A stretch of DNA of 64,000 nt from the IMG/VR virus record IMGVR_UViG_3300018005_000012, positions 27,435-91,434 of that record; one strand, 5' to 3'. The notes under the pieces are model-generated. The model did no database searches, had not been told where the DNA came from, and was given only the letters and a program-made list of their open reading frames with translations. This DNA is from a virus. Position numbers and translations under genes: made by a program. Below, in pieces: positions 47,592 to 55,131 of this stretch. Numbering within the stretch: position 1 is the stretch's first letter; each line of letters opens with the position of its first letter.

Positions 47592-48272
47592 CTAAGAGTC
47601 CTCTTCCGGCTCCTCAATCTTCGTCTCGAAGTCCTCAATCTTGAGAGGCTTCTTGGTCGTGTAATCAATCATTTCTTCTTCTGGCTTTATCCATCCCTTC
47701 TCAAGTTGGATAGACCTAGCCAAGAGATAGAAGATGGTGGCAATGGCCTTTGCACCCGCATTGTTAGCCGGGATACAGAAGTCTACGTCCTCGAAGGTGG
47801 CGTTGGTGTTGCAGATGGCTATCACTGGAATGCCGACATCTCCAGCCTCCTTCATGGCCCTTCGGTCTCCCCTTATGGCTTCGCCTATCTTCTTTGGTAT
47901 GCCATTGGTCGGGTCAGAGACAATCAACACATTGGCATCAATGTAGTATTGGGATTGGGCATTCGTGAGACAACCGGGCATGAAGCGATGGAAGACGGTG
48001 GGTATGAGAGTGGCCCTCTTGAATGCCGTAAGAGCGTTCTCGAACCTCGCATCGGTGGCATAGAGCACAGCACTTTCGGACTTGACTATGAACTTGCCAG
48101 CCGAGTCCAGTCGAGTGAGGATGGCGTTCACATCCAAGATGGGATTGCCGCTTGGAGCATATTCGGTAACAAATTGGGTCATGTCTCTAGTCACTGCTCC
48201 TCTGATTCCCAAGTGTATTCCGGTGGCCTTTAGAGGCTCTTCTGTGAGGGTCTTGGGCAGGATGTGACTCAT
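47592..48272 (-). CDS. rps2: Ribosomal protein uS2 homologue (archaeal type)
   Basis: 226 residues, close to archaeal uS2 length (about 200-230). Family hallmarks in order: TGIHLGIRG (GxHxG), a VLD-type strand before a helix (ILDVNAILTRLDSAGKFIV), RFMPGCLTN near 96, VLIVSDP near 117, RRAMKEAGDVGIPVIAICNT near 140-160, VDFCIPANNAGAKAIATI and FYLLAR. An insertion of about 15 residues (PTNGIPKKIGEAIRGD) follows the SDP motif, and the C-terminus is acidic. uS2 joins the small subunit late, next to the mRNA exit/Shine-Dalgarno region. ATGA coupling with the upstream 73-residue gene. It could replace host uS2 or act outside the ribosome. Confidence 0.9.
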   Translation of the reverse strand: MSHILPKTLTEEPLKATGIHLGIRGAVTRDMTQFVTEYAPSGNPILDVNAILTRLDSAGKFIVKSESAVLYATDARFENALTAFKRATLIPTVFHRFMPGCLTNAQSQYYIDANVLIVSDPTNGIPKKIGEAIRGDRRAMKEAGDVGIPVIAICNTNATFEDVDFCIPANNAGAKAIATIFYLLARSIQLEKGWIKPEEEMIDYTTKKPLKIEDFETKIEEPEEDS

Positions 48273-48490
48273 TGCTTTTCACCTATCATCTCTAATATCA
48301 CATCAGGACAAATATGGTCATCTTGTGGCTTATACTCATTAGCCAACTTTTTAAGACCATTCAATTTTTCATGTGCCCAGAATTTGCATTCAGATTCGGG
48401 GACGGGTTTGCTTGAAGCAAAATCGAGCCAATGATATTCCAATTCGACTGCTTTCCCCATTGAGTCAATACACTTCTGGCAGTAACTCAT
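48269..48490 (-). CDS. Small Cys/His protein (73 aa)
   Basis: CQKCIDSMG near the start, ECKFWAHEK and HICPD supply further possible metal ligands. ATGA overlaps with both neighbours place it in a tight operon directly before uS2. No family is recognised. Confidence 0.6.
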   Translation of the reverse strand: MSYCQKCIDSMGKAVELEYHWLDFASSKPVPESECKFWAHEKLNGLKKLANEYKPQDDHICPDVILEMIGEKQ

Positions 48491-48651
48491 TTCTTTGGTT
48501 CCACCCGCATTACATAAGTGTAGAAGTAAATCGTTGAACCGTCTTTGGTAGTCCCTTCGAGATGACCCCCTGCATATGGATGGCCTTCCGTTGAATCAGT
48601 CTCACACACCATCTCCAACTTTACTATCTCTACTCTTTCTCCTATTTTCAT
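48487..48651 (-). CDS. Small beta-rich protein (54 aa)
   Basis: MKIGERVEIVKLEMVCETDS then an HLEGTTKDGSTIYFY strand pair, compatible with a small SH3/OB-like barrel. Starts with ATGA on the HNH stop and ends with ATGA on the next gene. No family is recognised. Confidence 0.55.
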   Translation of the reverse strand: MKIGERVEIVKLEMVCETDSTEGHPYAGGHLEGTTKDGSTIYFYTYVMRVEPKK

Positions 48652-49112
48652 GTCTTACTCGCCTCTACCGACTTGAGATAATCTATTACTTTAGGTAATA
48701 GTCCAGATTCTACCAGTCCCACAAGAACATTACACCGATTACAAATGATTCCTCGCACTTTATTGGTCTTATGGTCGTGGTCAACACATGGTTCTTTCTT
48801 ACCAACAAAATCTTCACCACAGATTTTACACTTATTGTGCTGATTCTGTATCATCTTCGTGACATCCTCTATCGTCAATCCATACTTTGTTTTGAAATGC
48901 CAACGTCTACTATCTAGTCTTGCCGCCTCAATGTGAGCATTCCTATAGTTCTGACTTCCTCTTTTCACCATCTCATAATAACCTTTATGCTCTTGCGACA
49001 AACAAGACTCCGAGGGCTTACGAGATGTTCCCCTTTTACAACTTTTACAGATAGAGCGATAGTATGTCTTTCCATTCTTGCTTACAAGTTTAACTGTGTT
49101 GTATTTGCTCAT
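48648..49112 (-). CDS. HNH endonuclease, endonuclease VII-like
   Basis: 154 residues. Zinc ribbon (SICKSCKRGTS), helical basic region, CKICGEDFVG, then CVDHDHKTNKVRGIICNRCN. Inserted in the operon between the RecJ-like gene (3-nt gap) and the uS2 cluster, without an obvious promoter of its own. Confidence 0.87.
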   Translation of the reverse strand: MSKYNTVKLVSKNGKTYYRSICKSCKRGTSRKPSESCLSQEHKGYYEMVKRGSQNYRNAHIEAARLDSRRWHFKTKYGLTIEDVTKMIQNQHNKCKICGEDFVGKKEPCVDHDHKTNKVRGIICNRCNVLVGLVESGLLPKVIDYLKSVEASKT

Positions 49113-49115
49113 GTT

Positions 49116-50303
49116 CTATCCCTTAGAGAGTTCTACCGACCTCACCAAATCATCGAGTATGGCCTCAATGTTGTTGGTATGAGTCTTGGCAGAGCCAGCA
49201 GGCTTTATGCCACCACCTTCCATAATGGCTGGATTGGCACATCTGAAGACCCGCCCTATGTGGAGTTTGCCGTCCCTTCCACCCCTACCAGAGACATGAA
49301 CCCCATACTCAGGGATGTTGTTGATAACGAACCAAGTCTTATGGTTGGCGTTGCTCAACTTACTACATAGAGCAGAACCCATGTTCCACTTATGACTGAT
49401 GATGGTCACACCAAAGTCAGGATAGTCAAGTTGGGTATAGTTGCCTCGCTTCTCTACATCTCCCTTGTTCTTTCTATAGTTTACGGTAAGTTCCAGAAGC
49501 ATCTTAAGATTGGGACTTACTGTCCACCCACCCACGGCTTCTTTATTGACATACTCGTAAAAACCGAGCCAATTAGGAATCTGCTCCATCTCCTTCATCG
49601 CTTCATAGCAGACGGGTGGAGCCTTGTTGTATATCATGCGTCTAGGGTTGTGGAAGAGTTGGGCGTAAAACGCTAGGATGCTCCAATCGTAACTGCTATT
49701 CAGAGCCTTGGAAGCAAGCAAGCCCCGCATGGAAGGATGCTTGTCTAGAAGTTCTTGGAAGAGAGGGCCGCCCTCTTTGGTCTCGGTTGCGACATCTCCT
49801 TCTAATCCTATCAAAGCCCATTTGTCCATGTTGACCAAAGGCCAATTGAACTTCTTGACAAAGTTGTAGGCTATACCAGTGGTGCAGTTTTCGGTGGATG
49901 ATTCGTAGTAGAAGAAGGGCAGGTTGGGAAAGACAAACTTAGCCCTCACGTTCTCCAACATCTTGACAAAGATGCCAAAATTATCTTGGTCTTCCACTTC
50001 AGGGTCGGGTGGGTGGTTGTCTAGAATGATGGTATTGATGCCATTGGCTAAAAAGGCTGTGGCATAGTTCAACATATCCATGCCGCTTCCAATGTCCAGA
50101 ATGAAGACCGTTGCTGGCTTCAGGTCAAGAATGTCTGAGACATTAGAATCGGTCATCCCAAAGATGTCCCAGTCTTGCCACATGACAGTATGCGTGGCCT
50201 TAGGGTGCATCTGTGTAACGGCATTATGGATGATGCGAGTGGCCATCATTCCATCAGTATCTTCATCGCTGAAGATGACGGTATCAGTGTTTGTGTTGCT
50301 CAT
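49116..50303 (-). CDS. DHH-family exonuclease (RecJ/GAN-like)
   Basis: 395 residues. DHH motifs: FSDEDTDGMMAT (near 12-22), FILDIGSGMD (near 70), IILDNHPPD (near 93, DNH instead of DHH); DHHA1-type end HVSGRGGRDGKLHIG and EGGGIKPAGSAKT (GGG..(K/H).AG). Archaeal RecJ-like proteins (GAN) are single-strand exonucleases that travel with the replisome beside MCM and GINS, and Cdc45 is an inactive relative. A viral copy would complement the MCM-like helicase. First gene of the uS2 operon. Confidence 0.82.
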   Translation of the reverse strand: MSNTNTDTVIFSDEDTDGMMATRIIHNAVTQMHPKATHTVMWQDWDIFGMTDSNVSDILDLKPATVFILDIGSGMDMLNYATAFLANGINTIILDNHPPDPEVEDQDNFGIFVKMLENVRAKFVFPNLPFFYYESSTENCTTGIAYNFVKKFNWPLVNMDKWALIGLEGDVATETKEGGPLFQELLDKHPSMRGLLASKALNSSYDWSILAFYAQLFHNPRRMIYNKAPPVCYEAMKEMEQIPNWLGFYEYVNKEAVGGWTVSPNLKMLLELTVNYRKNKGDVEKRGNYTQLDYPDFGVTIISHKWNMGSALCSKLSNANHKTWFVINNIPEYGVHVSGRGGRDGKLHIGRVFRCANPAIMEGGGIKPAGSAKTHTNNIEAILDDLVRSVELSKG

Positions 50304-50324
50304 ACCAGACCCTTAGTAACCAAC

Positions 50325-50334
50325 CTATAAAAAG
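50325..50334 (-). promoter_or_regulatory. TATA box for the RecJ-like to uS2 operon
   Basis: CTTTTTATAG (minus strand) centred 26 nt before ATG 50303. Confidence 0.6.
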
Positions 50335-50337
50335 ATT

Positions 50338-50523
50338 CTACTTCTTCTCGGAGAACGGCCCAATCTTCTGAATCTTGAATTGTTCAAAAAGACACTCTCT
50401 CATCTCCGTAGTGTCGCTTTTATGAAGTAGGCGTTTCGTCTTCTCGTCTTGAATGTAGTGATTGCGGTTCTGACAGTAATTCATCTCTGGAAAGTGTGGC
50501 TTGTTATTGTCTGAGGTTATCAT
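50338..50523 (-). CDS. Small hypothetical protein (61 aa)
   Basis: ATG 50523 overlaps the stop of the exonuclease gene (ATGA). NYCQNRNHYIQDEKTKRLLH and ECLFEQFKIQKIGPF; hydrophilic, with two Cys and several His. No family is recognised. Confidence 0.5.
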   Translation of the reverse strand: MITSDNNKPHFPEMNYCQNRNHYIQDEKTKRLLHKSDTTEMRECLFEQFKIQKIGPFSEKK

Positions 50524-51176
50524 ATGCTCCTCCGCAACCCTTTGATGTAGGGTAGAAGTTTCTCATGGGCCTTCTCCAGAAGGATGACATCCCGCTTGTT
50601 GTGCTCCTGAATGTAGTCTCTGGCCTTCGGACTGAGTAGTGCTTGAGTCCAGATGTCTGGGTCAAGGTGCGTCTTAAGCCCTTGCAAGCCCAAGAGGTTG
50701 CCCACGTTCTCCAGTCTGTTTCGGCTCAACTTCAGTTTGGACTTCGCCACATAGTAGAGGTCGTGATGGATGACAGAACCATACTCTGGAAAGGCTAGGC
50801 CCCACTTCAAAGCACGAGTGCGTATGAAGGGAATGTCGTAACCCGTTCCGTAGTAGGTCACTACCATGTCGAACTTGAGCAAATCCACAAGAAGTTTCTC
50901 CATGAGAGGCTTGTCCAACCTCAATGCGTCTATGTCTTTCTGCTCAATTACATTTGAGTAGATAATGTCTTTGCCTCTTACCTTAAAGGCATAAGACAAA
51001 AGAACACCGAAGTCCGCATCCAAATTGGTCGCTTCAATGTCGAAGTAACCAACTCGAAAGTCGTTTTCAGTATTCTCTACGAACTTTGTCCAACATTCTG
51101 GATGTTCTGTTCCACGGTGGCCGTGAACACAATGCCAATGTTCGGCAACAATCAACAGTTTCTTTGGGTCTTTCAT
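50520..51176 (-). CDS. DEDD 3'-5' exonuclease (DnaQ/PolB-exo-like)
   Basis: 218 residues. ExoI VGYFDIEATNLDADFG (near 41-56), ExoII TYYGTGYDIPFI (near 107-118), ExoIII HNKRDVILLEKAHEK (near 194-208). This matches stand-alone RNase H-like exonucleases related to the proofreading domain of PolB. The N-terminus has a His/Cys-rich stretch (HWHCVHGHRGTEHPEC) that may bind zinc. Expected to degrade or proofread DNA ends. It lies in an operon with a nucleotidyltransferase. Confidence 0.82.
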   Translation of the reverse strand: MKDPKKLLIVAEHWHCVHGHRGTEHPECWTKFVENTENDFRVGYFDIEATNLDADFGVLLSYAFKVRGKDIIYSNVIEQKDIDALRLDKPLMEKLLVDLLKFDMVVTYYGTGYDIPFIRTRALKWGLAFPEYGSVIHHDLYYVAKSKLKLSRNRLENVGNLLGLQGLKTHLDPDIWTQALLSPKARDYIQEHNKRDVILLEKAHEKLLPYIKGLRRSI

Positions 51177-51177
51177 G

Positions 51178-51912
51178 TTACACTACCACACCCTTCGTTG
51201 CCAGCCCTTTTAAGTGTTCTGCTTTATGAAGCCCCTCTACCGTCCCACAATCCAAGTATACACCCTTGGCCTTGACCGCCTTGAATACTGTTCCCTTTAG
51301 CATCATTAGTGAGATAACATCACCCATAGTTCCTCTTTGGAATTGGCCATACTTTGAGAGTTGTTTCACCGTAGTCTTCATCATATCTGTGAACACCCAA
51401 CCCTCTGAATGAACGTTAAGCGTCCCACAAACGTAGGGCGGAGTCTTGATTTTTCCTTTCCAATCGAGGGTTAGAGCAGGTCGTCCAAGCATATCACCCT
51501 TCGCCACCACTATTGCGTGTTCTTGTTCCATCAACCTATCCATAAAGTTGAAGTTCTCAAAGTAGGAGTCAATGGCCGAGAAGATGACCTCTGTGAAGAC
51601 TCGATGAGATGAGAGAGCCGGAAACGCACTGGTCATCCAAAGAGAGGGATTGTTGACCTGACCATTCCTATCTTGCTGGTCTAAAAAGGTGCTGATGCTC
51701 TTATCCTTGAAAGTGGTCGTTACATTCTCATGAAGCCAGTTGTTCCACCAACCTTGATTCCACTGATTGTGAACTATCCACACCGTATCTGCTGGCACAG
51801 CATCAATAATCCTCTCAAAGAGGCGAAGACCGTTAACGGCCAACAGGTGTTTCTGCACCGCTTCGACTGGATACCCACCAGCCATCAGAACAAGCACACG
51901 ATTCTGGCTCAC
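51178..51912 (-). CDS. Sugar-phosphate nucleotidyltransferase-like protein
   Basis: 244 residues from GTG 51912 (GTGA overlap). VLVLMAGGYPVEAVQKHLLA then VNGLRLFERIIDAV matches the nucleotide-binding start of GlmU/RmlA-type transferases, with the usual GxGxR loop shortened to AGGYP. GTLNVHSEGWVF and VYLDCGTVEGLHKA (W/Y.D.GT...L..A) match the substrate-binding part. It would charge a sugar for glycosylation of virion, cell surface or DNA. Not certain that it is catalytic. Confidence 0.65.
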   Translation of the reverse strand: MSQNRVLVLMAGGYPVEAVQKHLLAVNGLRLFERIIDAVPADTVWIVHNQWNQGWWNNWLHENVTTTFKDKSISTFLDQQDRNGQVNNPSLWMTSAFPALSSHRVFTEVIFSAIDSYFENFNFMDRLMEQEHAIVVAKGDMLGRPALTLDWKGKIKTPPYVCGTLNVHSEGWVFTDMMKTTVKQLSKYGQFQRGTMGDVISLMMLKGTVFKAVKAKGVYLDCGTVEGLHKAEHLKGLATKGVVV

Positions 51913-52061
51913 TTCATCATCAACCTCTCTCGTGCTCTTTCTAGTATTTTTGTAACGTAGGCGTTGTAGAGGTCAGCCGTGGCTACCTCATTTGTCTCAA
52001 ACGTGACCTCTGCCGTGGTCATGATGAATCCGTGGTCGTCCAACGTTATGGTTATCTTCAT
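51909..52061 (-). CDS. Small protein (50 aa)
   Basis: MKITITLDDHGFIMTTAEVT, then a helical basic end (YVTKILERARERLMMK). ATG 52061 is 26 nt below its TATA box, and the stop overlaps the next start. Could be a small antitoxin-like or ribbon protein; no family is recognised. Confidence 0.55.
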   Translation of the reverse strand: MKITITLDDHGFIMTTAEVTFETNEVATADLYNAYVTKILERARERLMMK

Positions 52062-52082
52062 CGCAATCCCTACTCTCCTACC

Positions 52083-52091
52083 CTATTTAAA
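52083..52091 (-). promoter_or_regulatory. TATA box for the 52061 operon
   Basis: TTTAAATAG (minus strand) centred 26 nt before ATG 52061. Confidence 0.7.
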
Positions 52092-52102
52092 GATTCTTGA
52101 TG

Positions 52103-53020
52103 CTATGCCAGCATATTCATTCCTTTTCTCACAGTCCAGAAGTCAGACGCTAGGTTGGAATTGATGAGATAGGCATACGGAATGGTGAAGTATCCCTTCT
52201 GACCCCATGAACTACCCCATGAGTTGCGACAGATGAATCTTTGGCTGGCATCGTCATATCCGAGACACATTACAGCGTGACCACCCAAGATACTTTCATT
52301 CGGCCCCGGCATCGGGACTACACCAGTCTGAGCCACTACATCAGACTCAAAACTACTATAGACGGTGAAACCGAAGACGAAGGGGAAGCCTGCGTCTAGA
52401 CAAGCCTTTATATCGGCCAACGTAGTGATTCTGAAGTATTGGGTAATCTCGTGTTGAGTTCCTTCAGTATAGGCATTGGCTGGCGGTTGGACGACAAATT
52501 TGCTGATGTCGTATGCCCATGTCGCTTCGTAACACGACCCTTGTGATGCAAGAGTAGACGCACCATCACGAAGTTCTGCTCCAGAATCGGTGCTAGTCGT
52601 TCCTTCAATAGCCCGTTCATTCCAGTAGATGAAGAGACGAGAGAAGTTGAGTCCCCCTGTCTTCTCCTGAAGACCGTCCTTAATTTCGAGGAACTGAAGT
52701 GCTCCAGCCCAAGCATTCGCAGTGCAACTTCCTAAATCGCCTTGGTCTTCGATTGGTGAGTCCTGTGGCCTCAAGTCAACATGATTATTAACGGGTGGAG
52801 TTGGAGTTGGCGGGGTCGGAGGCGGTGTCGGTTTTGGGCAGAAACTATTCTTGAGCCAAGTTACGAAATCATCCCATGCTCCTGTCTCAACGACTTCTGC
52901 CTTTTTTACTTCTCTCTTCATATCCTGCCCTGCGTGATAGATGAAATCACGAGAGTCTGGATGGTCTTTTCGCCAACCATTGTAGTTATGCTTCTTAGGT
53001 TCCTTCTTAGTTTCTGGCAT
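52103..53020 (-). CDS. Papain-family (C1A) cysteine protease
   Basis: 305 residues. A hydrophilic N-terminus, a Pro-rich spacer (PKPTPPPTPPTPTPP, about 62-77), then a complete C1A catalytic set: oxyanion Gln and nucleophile in QGDLGSCTANAWAG (Cys near 97), His in GGHAVMCLGYDD (near 246) and Asn in RNSWGSSWGQKG (near 262). The N-terminal WRKDHPDSRDF resembles the short lead-in of non-secreted viral and bacterial C1 proteases. No signal peptide or long propeptide. It may process virion proteins, act as an ejected protease, or cleave the host envelope. Confidence 0.9.
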   Translation of the reverse strand: MPETKKEPKKHNYNGWRKDHPDSRDFIYHAGQDMKREVKKAEVVETGAWDDFVTWLKNSFCPKPTPPPTPPTPTPPVNNHVDLRPQDSPIEDQGDLGSCTANAWAGALQFLEIKDGLQEKTGGLNFSRLFIYWNERAIEGTTSTDSGAELRDGASTLASQGSCYEATWAYDISKFVVQPPANAYTEGTQHEITQYFRITTLADIKACLDAGFPFVFGFTVYSSFESDVVAQTGVVPMPGPNESILGGHAVMCLGYDDASQRFICRNSWGSSWGQKGYFTIPYAYLINSNLASDFWTVRKGMNMLA

Positions 53021-53042
53021 TAAGCCTTAATACCCTTCCTTC

Positions 53043-53051
53043 CTATTTAAA
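53043..53051 (-). promoter_or_regulatory. TATA box for the C1A protease
   Basis: TTTAAATAG (minus strand) centred 27 nt before ATG 53020. Confidence 0.7.
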
Positions 53052-53056
53052 TGTTA

Positions 53057-53359
53057 TCAGAGTCGGGGCACATCCTTCTCTGTATAGGTCAAAACGCTTC
53101 GTCCCTTCTCATGTTTGATAGTGAAGACCACTGCTACCAGAACGAGACTCTGGTATTGGCTTTTGATGGTCTTGAAGAGTTGAGTGGCATAGGCTTGAGG
53201 ATTAGCCCTACTCTCCTGAGAGATACCCATCATCATCGTATAGAGGTCAAGTCGAGTCTTCCACACGACCTTAGGTTCAATCTCCTTCTCTCTCATCTTA
53301 GGAATGTCTACCACAAGAGCGACTTCTGGCTCCCCATCGTAGGTGTAAGTAAGTTGCAT
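53057..53359 (-). CDS. Hypothetical protein (100 aa)
   Basis: Alpha/beta (MQLTYTYDGEPEVALVVDIP, then LVLVAVVFTIKHEKGRSVLT). No family is recognised. The start is arranged in an interleaved divergent promoter with the 53396 gene. Confidence 0.6.
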   Translation of the reverse strand: MQLTYTYDGEPEVALVVDIPKMREKEIEPKVVWKTRLDLYTMMMGISQESRANPQAYATQLFKTIKSQYQSLVLVAVVFTIKHEKGRSVLTYTEKDVPRL

Positions 53360-53365
53360 GGCAAG

Positions 53366-53374
53366 TTTATATAC
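53366..53374 (+). promoter_or_regulatory. TATA box for the 53396 gene
   Basis: TTTATATAC centred 26 nt before ATG 53396; it lies within 12 nt of the opposite start codon at 53359. Confidence 0.6.
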
Positions 53375-53382
53375 GGGGCCAC

Positions 53383-53391
53383 CTATTAAAG
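53383..53391 (-). promoter_or_regulatory. TATA box for the 53359 gene
   Basis: CTTTAATAG (minus strand) centred 28 nt before ATG 53359; it lies between the plus TATA box and the plus start. Confidence 0.6.
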
Positions 53392-53395
53392 GATT

Positions 53396-53854
53396 ATGGC
53401 AGTTGGCTCGGCATTCGGCACTCAGGAAAACCCGGTATTCTGGCGTATCTCAACAGACATGAATCCTGCTCATAAGACGCTTCAGATTCAGTCGGACACT
53501 GCCGTAGTCTATGTCTTCCACGATGAAAACTCTGGCCCGCTAGGTGAGGCACAAGCCCCAGATGGAACATGGAGTCCATTCGTAGCAACAATAACCTTCG
53601 ATATACCCTATCCAGCCACCGTTGAAGTAAACGTGTTAGATGCGGCCAGCCATCAATCATTAGGAACAGGTCAACTAGAACTCTTCGGATTAGATGTCTT
53701 CAAGATGAGAGTTACCTACACGAGCAACAACCCTGCTTCACACGGTTACATTGATGCCATGATTAACGGGAACCGCCAAACCGTCTATGGACAGAACTAC
53801 ATACAACAGGAGTTCTACAACGAGGACGTTTGGACGAGGGGAAGCGATGGGTAA
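53396..53854 (+). CDS. Beta-rich hypothetical structural protein (152 aa)
   Basis: Almost all beta strand with a Gly/Asn/Asp-rich character (KTLQIQSDTAVVYVFHDENS, TVEVNVLDAASHQSLGTGQL, KMRVTYTSNNPASHGYIDAM). Such sandwiches are common among baseplate and decoration proteins, and it sits at the edge of the second fibre module. Confidence 0.55.
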   Translation: MAVGSAFGTQENPVFWRISTDMNPAHKTLQIQSDTAVVYVFHDENSGPLGEAQAPDGTWSPFVATITFDIPYPATVEVNVLDAASHQSLGTGQLELFGLDVFKMRVTYTSNNPASHGYIDAMINGNRQTVYGQNYIQQEFYNEDVWTRGSDG

Positions 53855-53877
53855 AAGTATGGATTCCGGTAAAAAGA

Positions 53878-53886
53878 CTTATATAG
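53878..53886 (+). promoter_or_regulatory. TATA box for the HNH gene at 53909
   Basis: CTTATATAG centred 27 nt upstream of ATG 53909. Confidence 0.65.
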
Positions 53887-53908
53887 TTACCACTGCCTAG
53901 TATAGTCC

Positions 53909-54454
53909 ATGACCAAAGGACATGGATGGAAATCAAAATATGGTAGAAACTGGTATATTGAACATAGAGACGAGCAACTTTTGAAAATGAAAGCATGGCG
54001 AGAAGCAAATCCAGAGAAGATGAAAGCGGCTCATCAACGATGGAATGCTACTCATAAAGAACAGAACAAACAAACCCATAAAGAGTATCGTAAAAAGAAT
54101 CGAGACCGTGTGCGTGGATGGAAGAACGACTGGTATGAGAAACATCCAGAGAGGAAGAAAAGTATAGACAGAAATACTTACTTCAAAAGAGAACATGGTA
54201 TAACTCTAGAGACGTATGAGAGAATGATACAAGAGAGAAATAATAAATGCGATATATGCGGTAGCGAATGTAACAAGACAACTTCTTCTGGTAAGAAGTT
54301 AGAACCGTGTGTAGACCATAACCACAAGACAAATGAACTAAGAGGATTGCTTTGTACTCGCTGTAATCAAACACTTGGTAAAGTAGAGGACAACACCGAG
54401 TTGCTCTCTAAGATGATAGACTATCTCAATAGAACGAGAGGAAGCGGCAACTAA
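53909..54454 (+). CDS. HNH endonuclease, endonuclease VII-like
   Basis: 181 residues. A long basic helical N-terminus (about 1-100), CDICGSECNKT, then CVDHNHKTNELRGLLCTRCN. Convergent and abutting with the 54455 gene. Confidence 0.87.
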   Translation: MTKGHGWKSKYGRNWYIEHRDEQLLKMKAWREANPEKMKAAHQRWNATHKEQNKQTHKEYRKKNRDRVRGWKNDWYEKHPERKKSIDRNTYFKREHGITLETYERMIQERNNKCDICGSECNKTTSSGKKLEPCVDHNHKTNELRGLLCTRCNQTLGKVEDNTELLSKMIDYLNRTRGSGN

Positions 54455-54706
54455 CTACTCTTTCGGATTGTGTATCAGAGTCTTCCAATACTCTCCTCTA
54501 TCAACCAGATAGCCCGACCCATGACACTGAGGACAGGGCTTCAGACCCTCTGGAGTGGCTGTCTGCAACTGTTCAGCATTGGCTAAGATAGTTGTGGTTC
54601 TCGCCACAAATTTCTCAATGGCATCGAACTCGTCTGCCACCGCATCACCCGAACATCTGGGACATATCGCCCAGACTCTCTTTCTGTTCCTTCGCAAACT
54701 GTTCAA
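54455..54706 (-). CDS. DnaJ-type zinc finger miniprotein (83 aa)
   Basis: CPRCSGDAV and CPQCHGSGYL provide two CxxCxG pairs. Start TTG 54706 (or TTG 54697), overlapping the upstream gene by about 60 nt; no ATG is present before the first CxxC. Related in motif to 44311. Confidence 0.5.
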   Translation of the reverse strand: MNSLRRNRKRVWAICPRCSGDAVADEFDAIEKFVARTTTILANAEQLQTATPEGLKPCPQCHGSGYLVDRGEYWKTLIHNPKE

Positions 54707-54890
54707 CTAACGTGGCTTGGAAGAGCGTCCTCATAAGGATGACCTTGCATTCTGCTAACCAGTGCTCCTTCTCCACTAGGTCATAGAGTTCGATGATTTC
54801 GGCTGGTTTCATGTCAGGATGTAAAGTGGAGGCAAACTCCACAAGACTCCTCTCCATCGCCTTATCCACTATTCCAGTATACTTACCCAT
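54645..54890 (-). CDS. Hypothetical helical protein (81 aa)
   Basis: ATG 54890 fits the TATA box (GTG 54896 is too close). Helical throughout (ERSLVEFASTLHPDMKPAEI, FQATLVEQFAKEQKESLGDM). No family is recognised. Confidence 0.55.
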   Translation of the reverse strand: MGKYTGIVDKAMERSLVEFASTLHPDMKPAEIIELYDLVEKEHWLAECKVILMRTLFQATLVEQFAKEQKESLGDMSQMFG

Positions 54891-54911
54891 GCTCACCCTA
54901 TCCTTTCCTAA

Positions 54912-54920
54912 GTATTTAAG
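54912..54920 (-). promoter_or_regulatory. TATA box for the 54890 gene
   Basis: CTTAAATAC (minus strand) centred 26 nt before ATG 54890. Confidence 0.6.
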
Positions 54921-54949
54921 TGTTCAGTTTTTAGAACTTTCTCAGAATC

Positions 54950-54958
54950 CTTATTAAC
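54950..54958 (+). promoter_or_regulatory. TATA box of a short transcript
   Basis: CTTATTAAC centred 26 nt before ATG 54980, in a 280-nt stretch without a large gene. Confidence 0.45.
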
Positions 54959-54979
54959 TCTGCTTAACATAGCGAGCCT

Positions 54980-55057
54980 ATGGCACGCCTCCCCTATATG
55001 CGAGCCACCAACTCTCTGGGTTCACTGGGCGGAGAAGAAGTCGAAGATGCCAAATAA
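54980..55057 (+). CDS. Possible 25-residue peptide
   Basis: MARLPYMRATNSLGSLGGEE, then VEDAK. It starts at the right distance from a TATA-like box. The remainder up to 55131 holds another short frame (55079-55150) and a direct repeat of GGTTCACTGGG (about 55019 and 55081). The stretch could equally encode a small RNA. Confidence 0.35.
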   Translation: MARLPYMRATNSLGSLGGEEVEDAK

Positions 55058-55131
55058 GCAAGAACAAATCTGAACACTATGGTTCACTGGGGAATCCTTC
55101 TTAATAGTGTAGGTATGGGGCCGAGCCGTAA

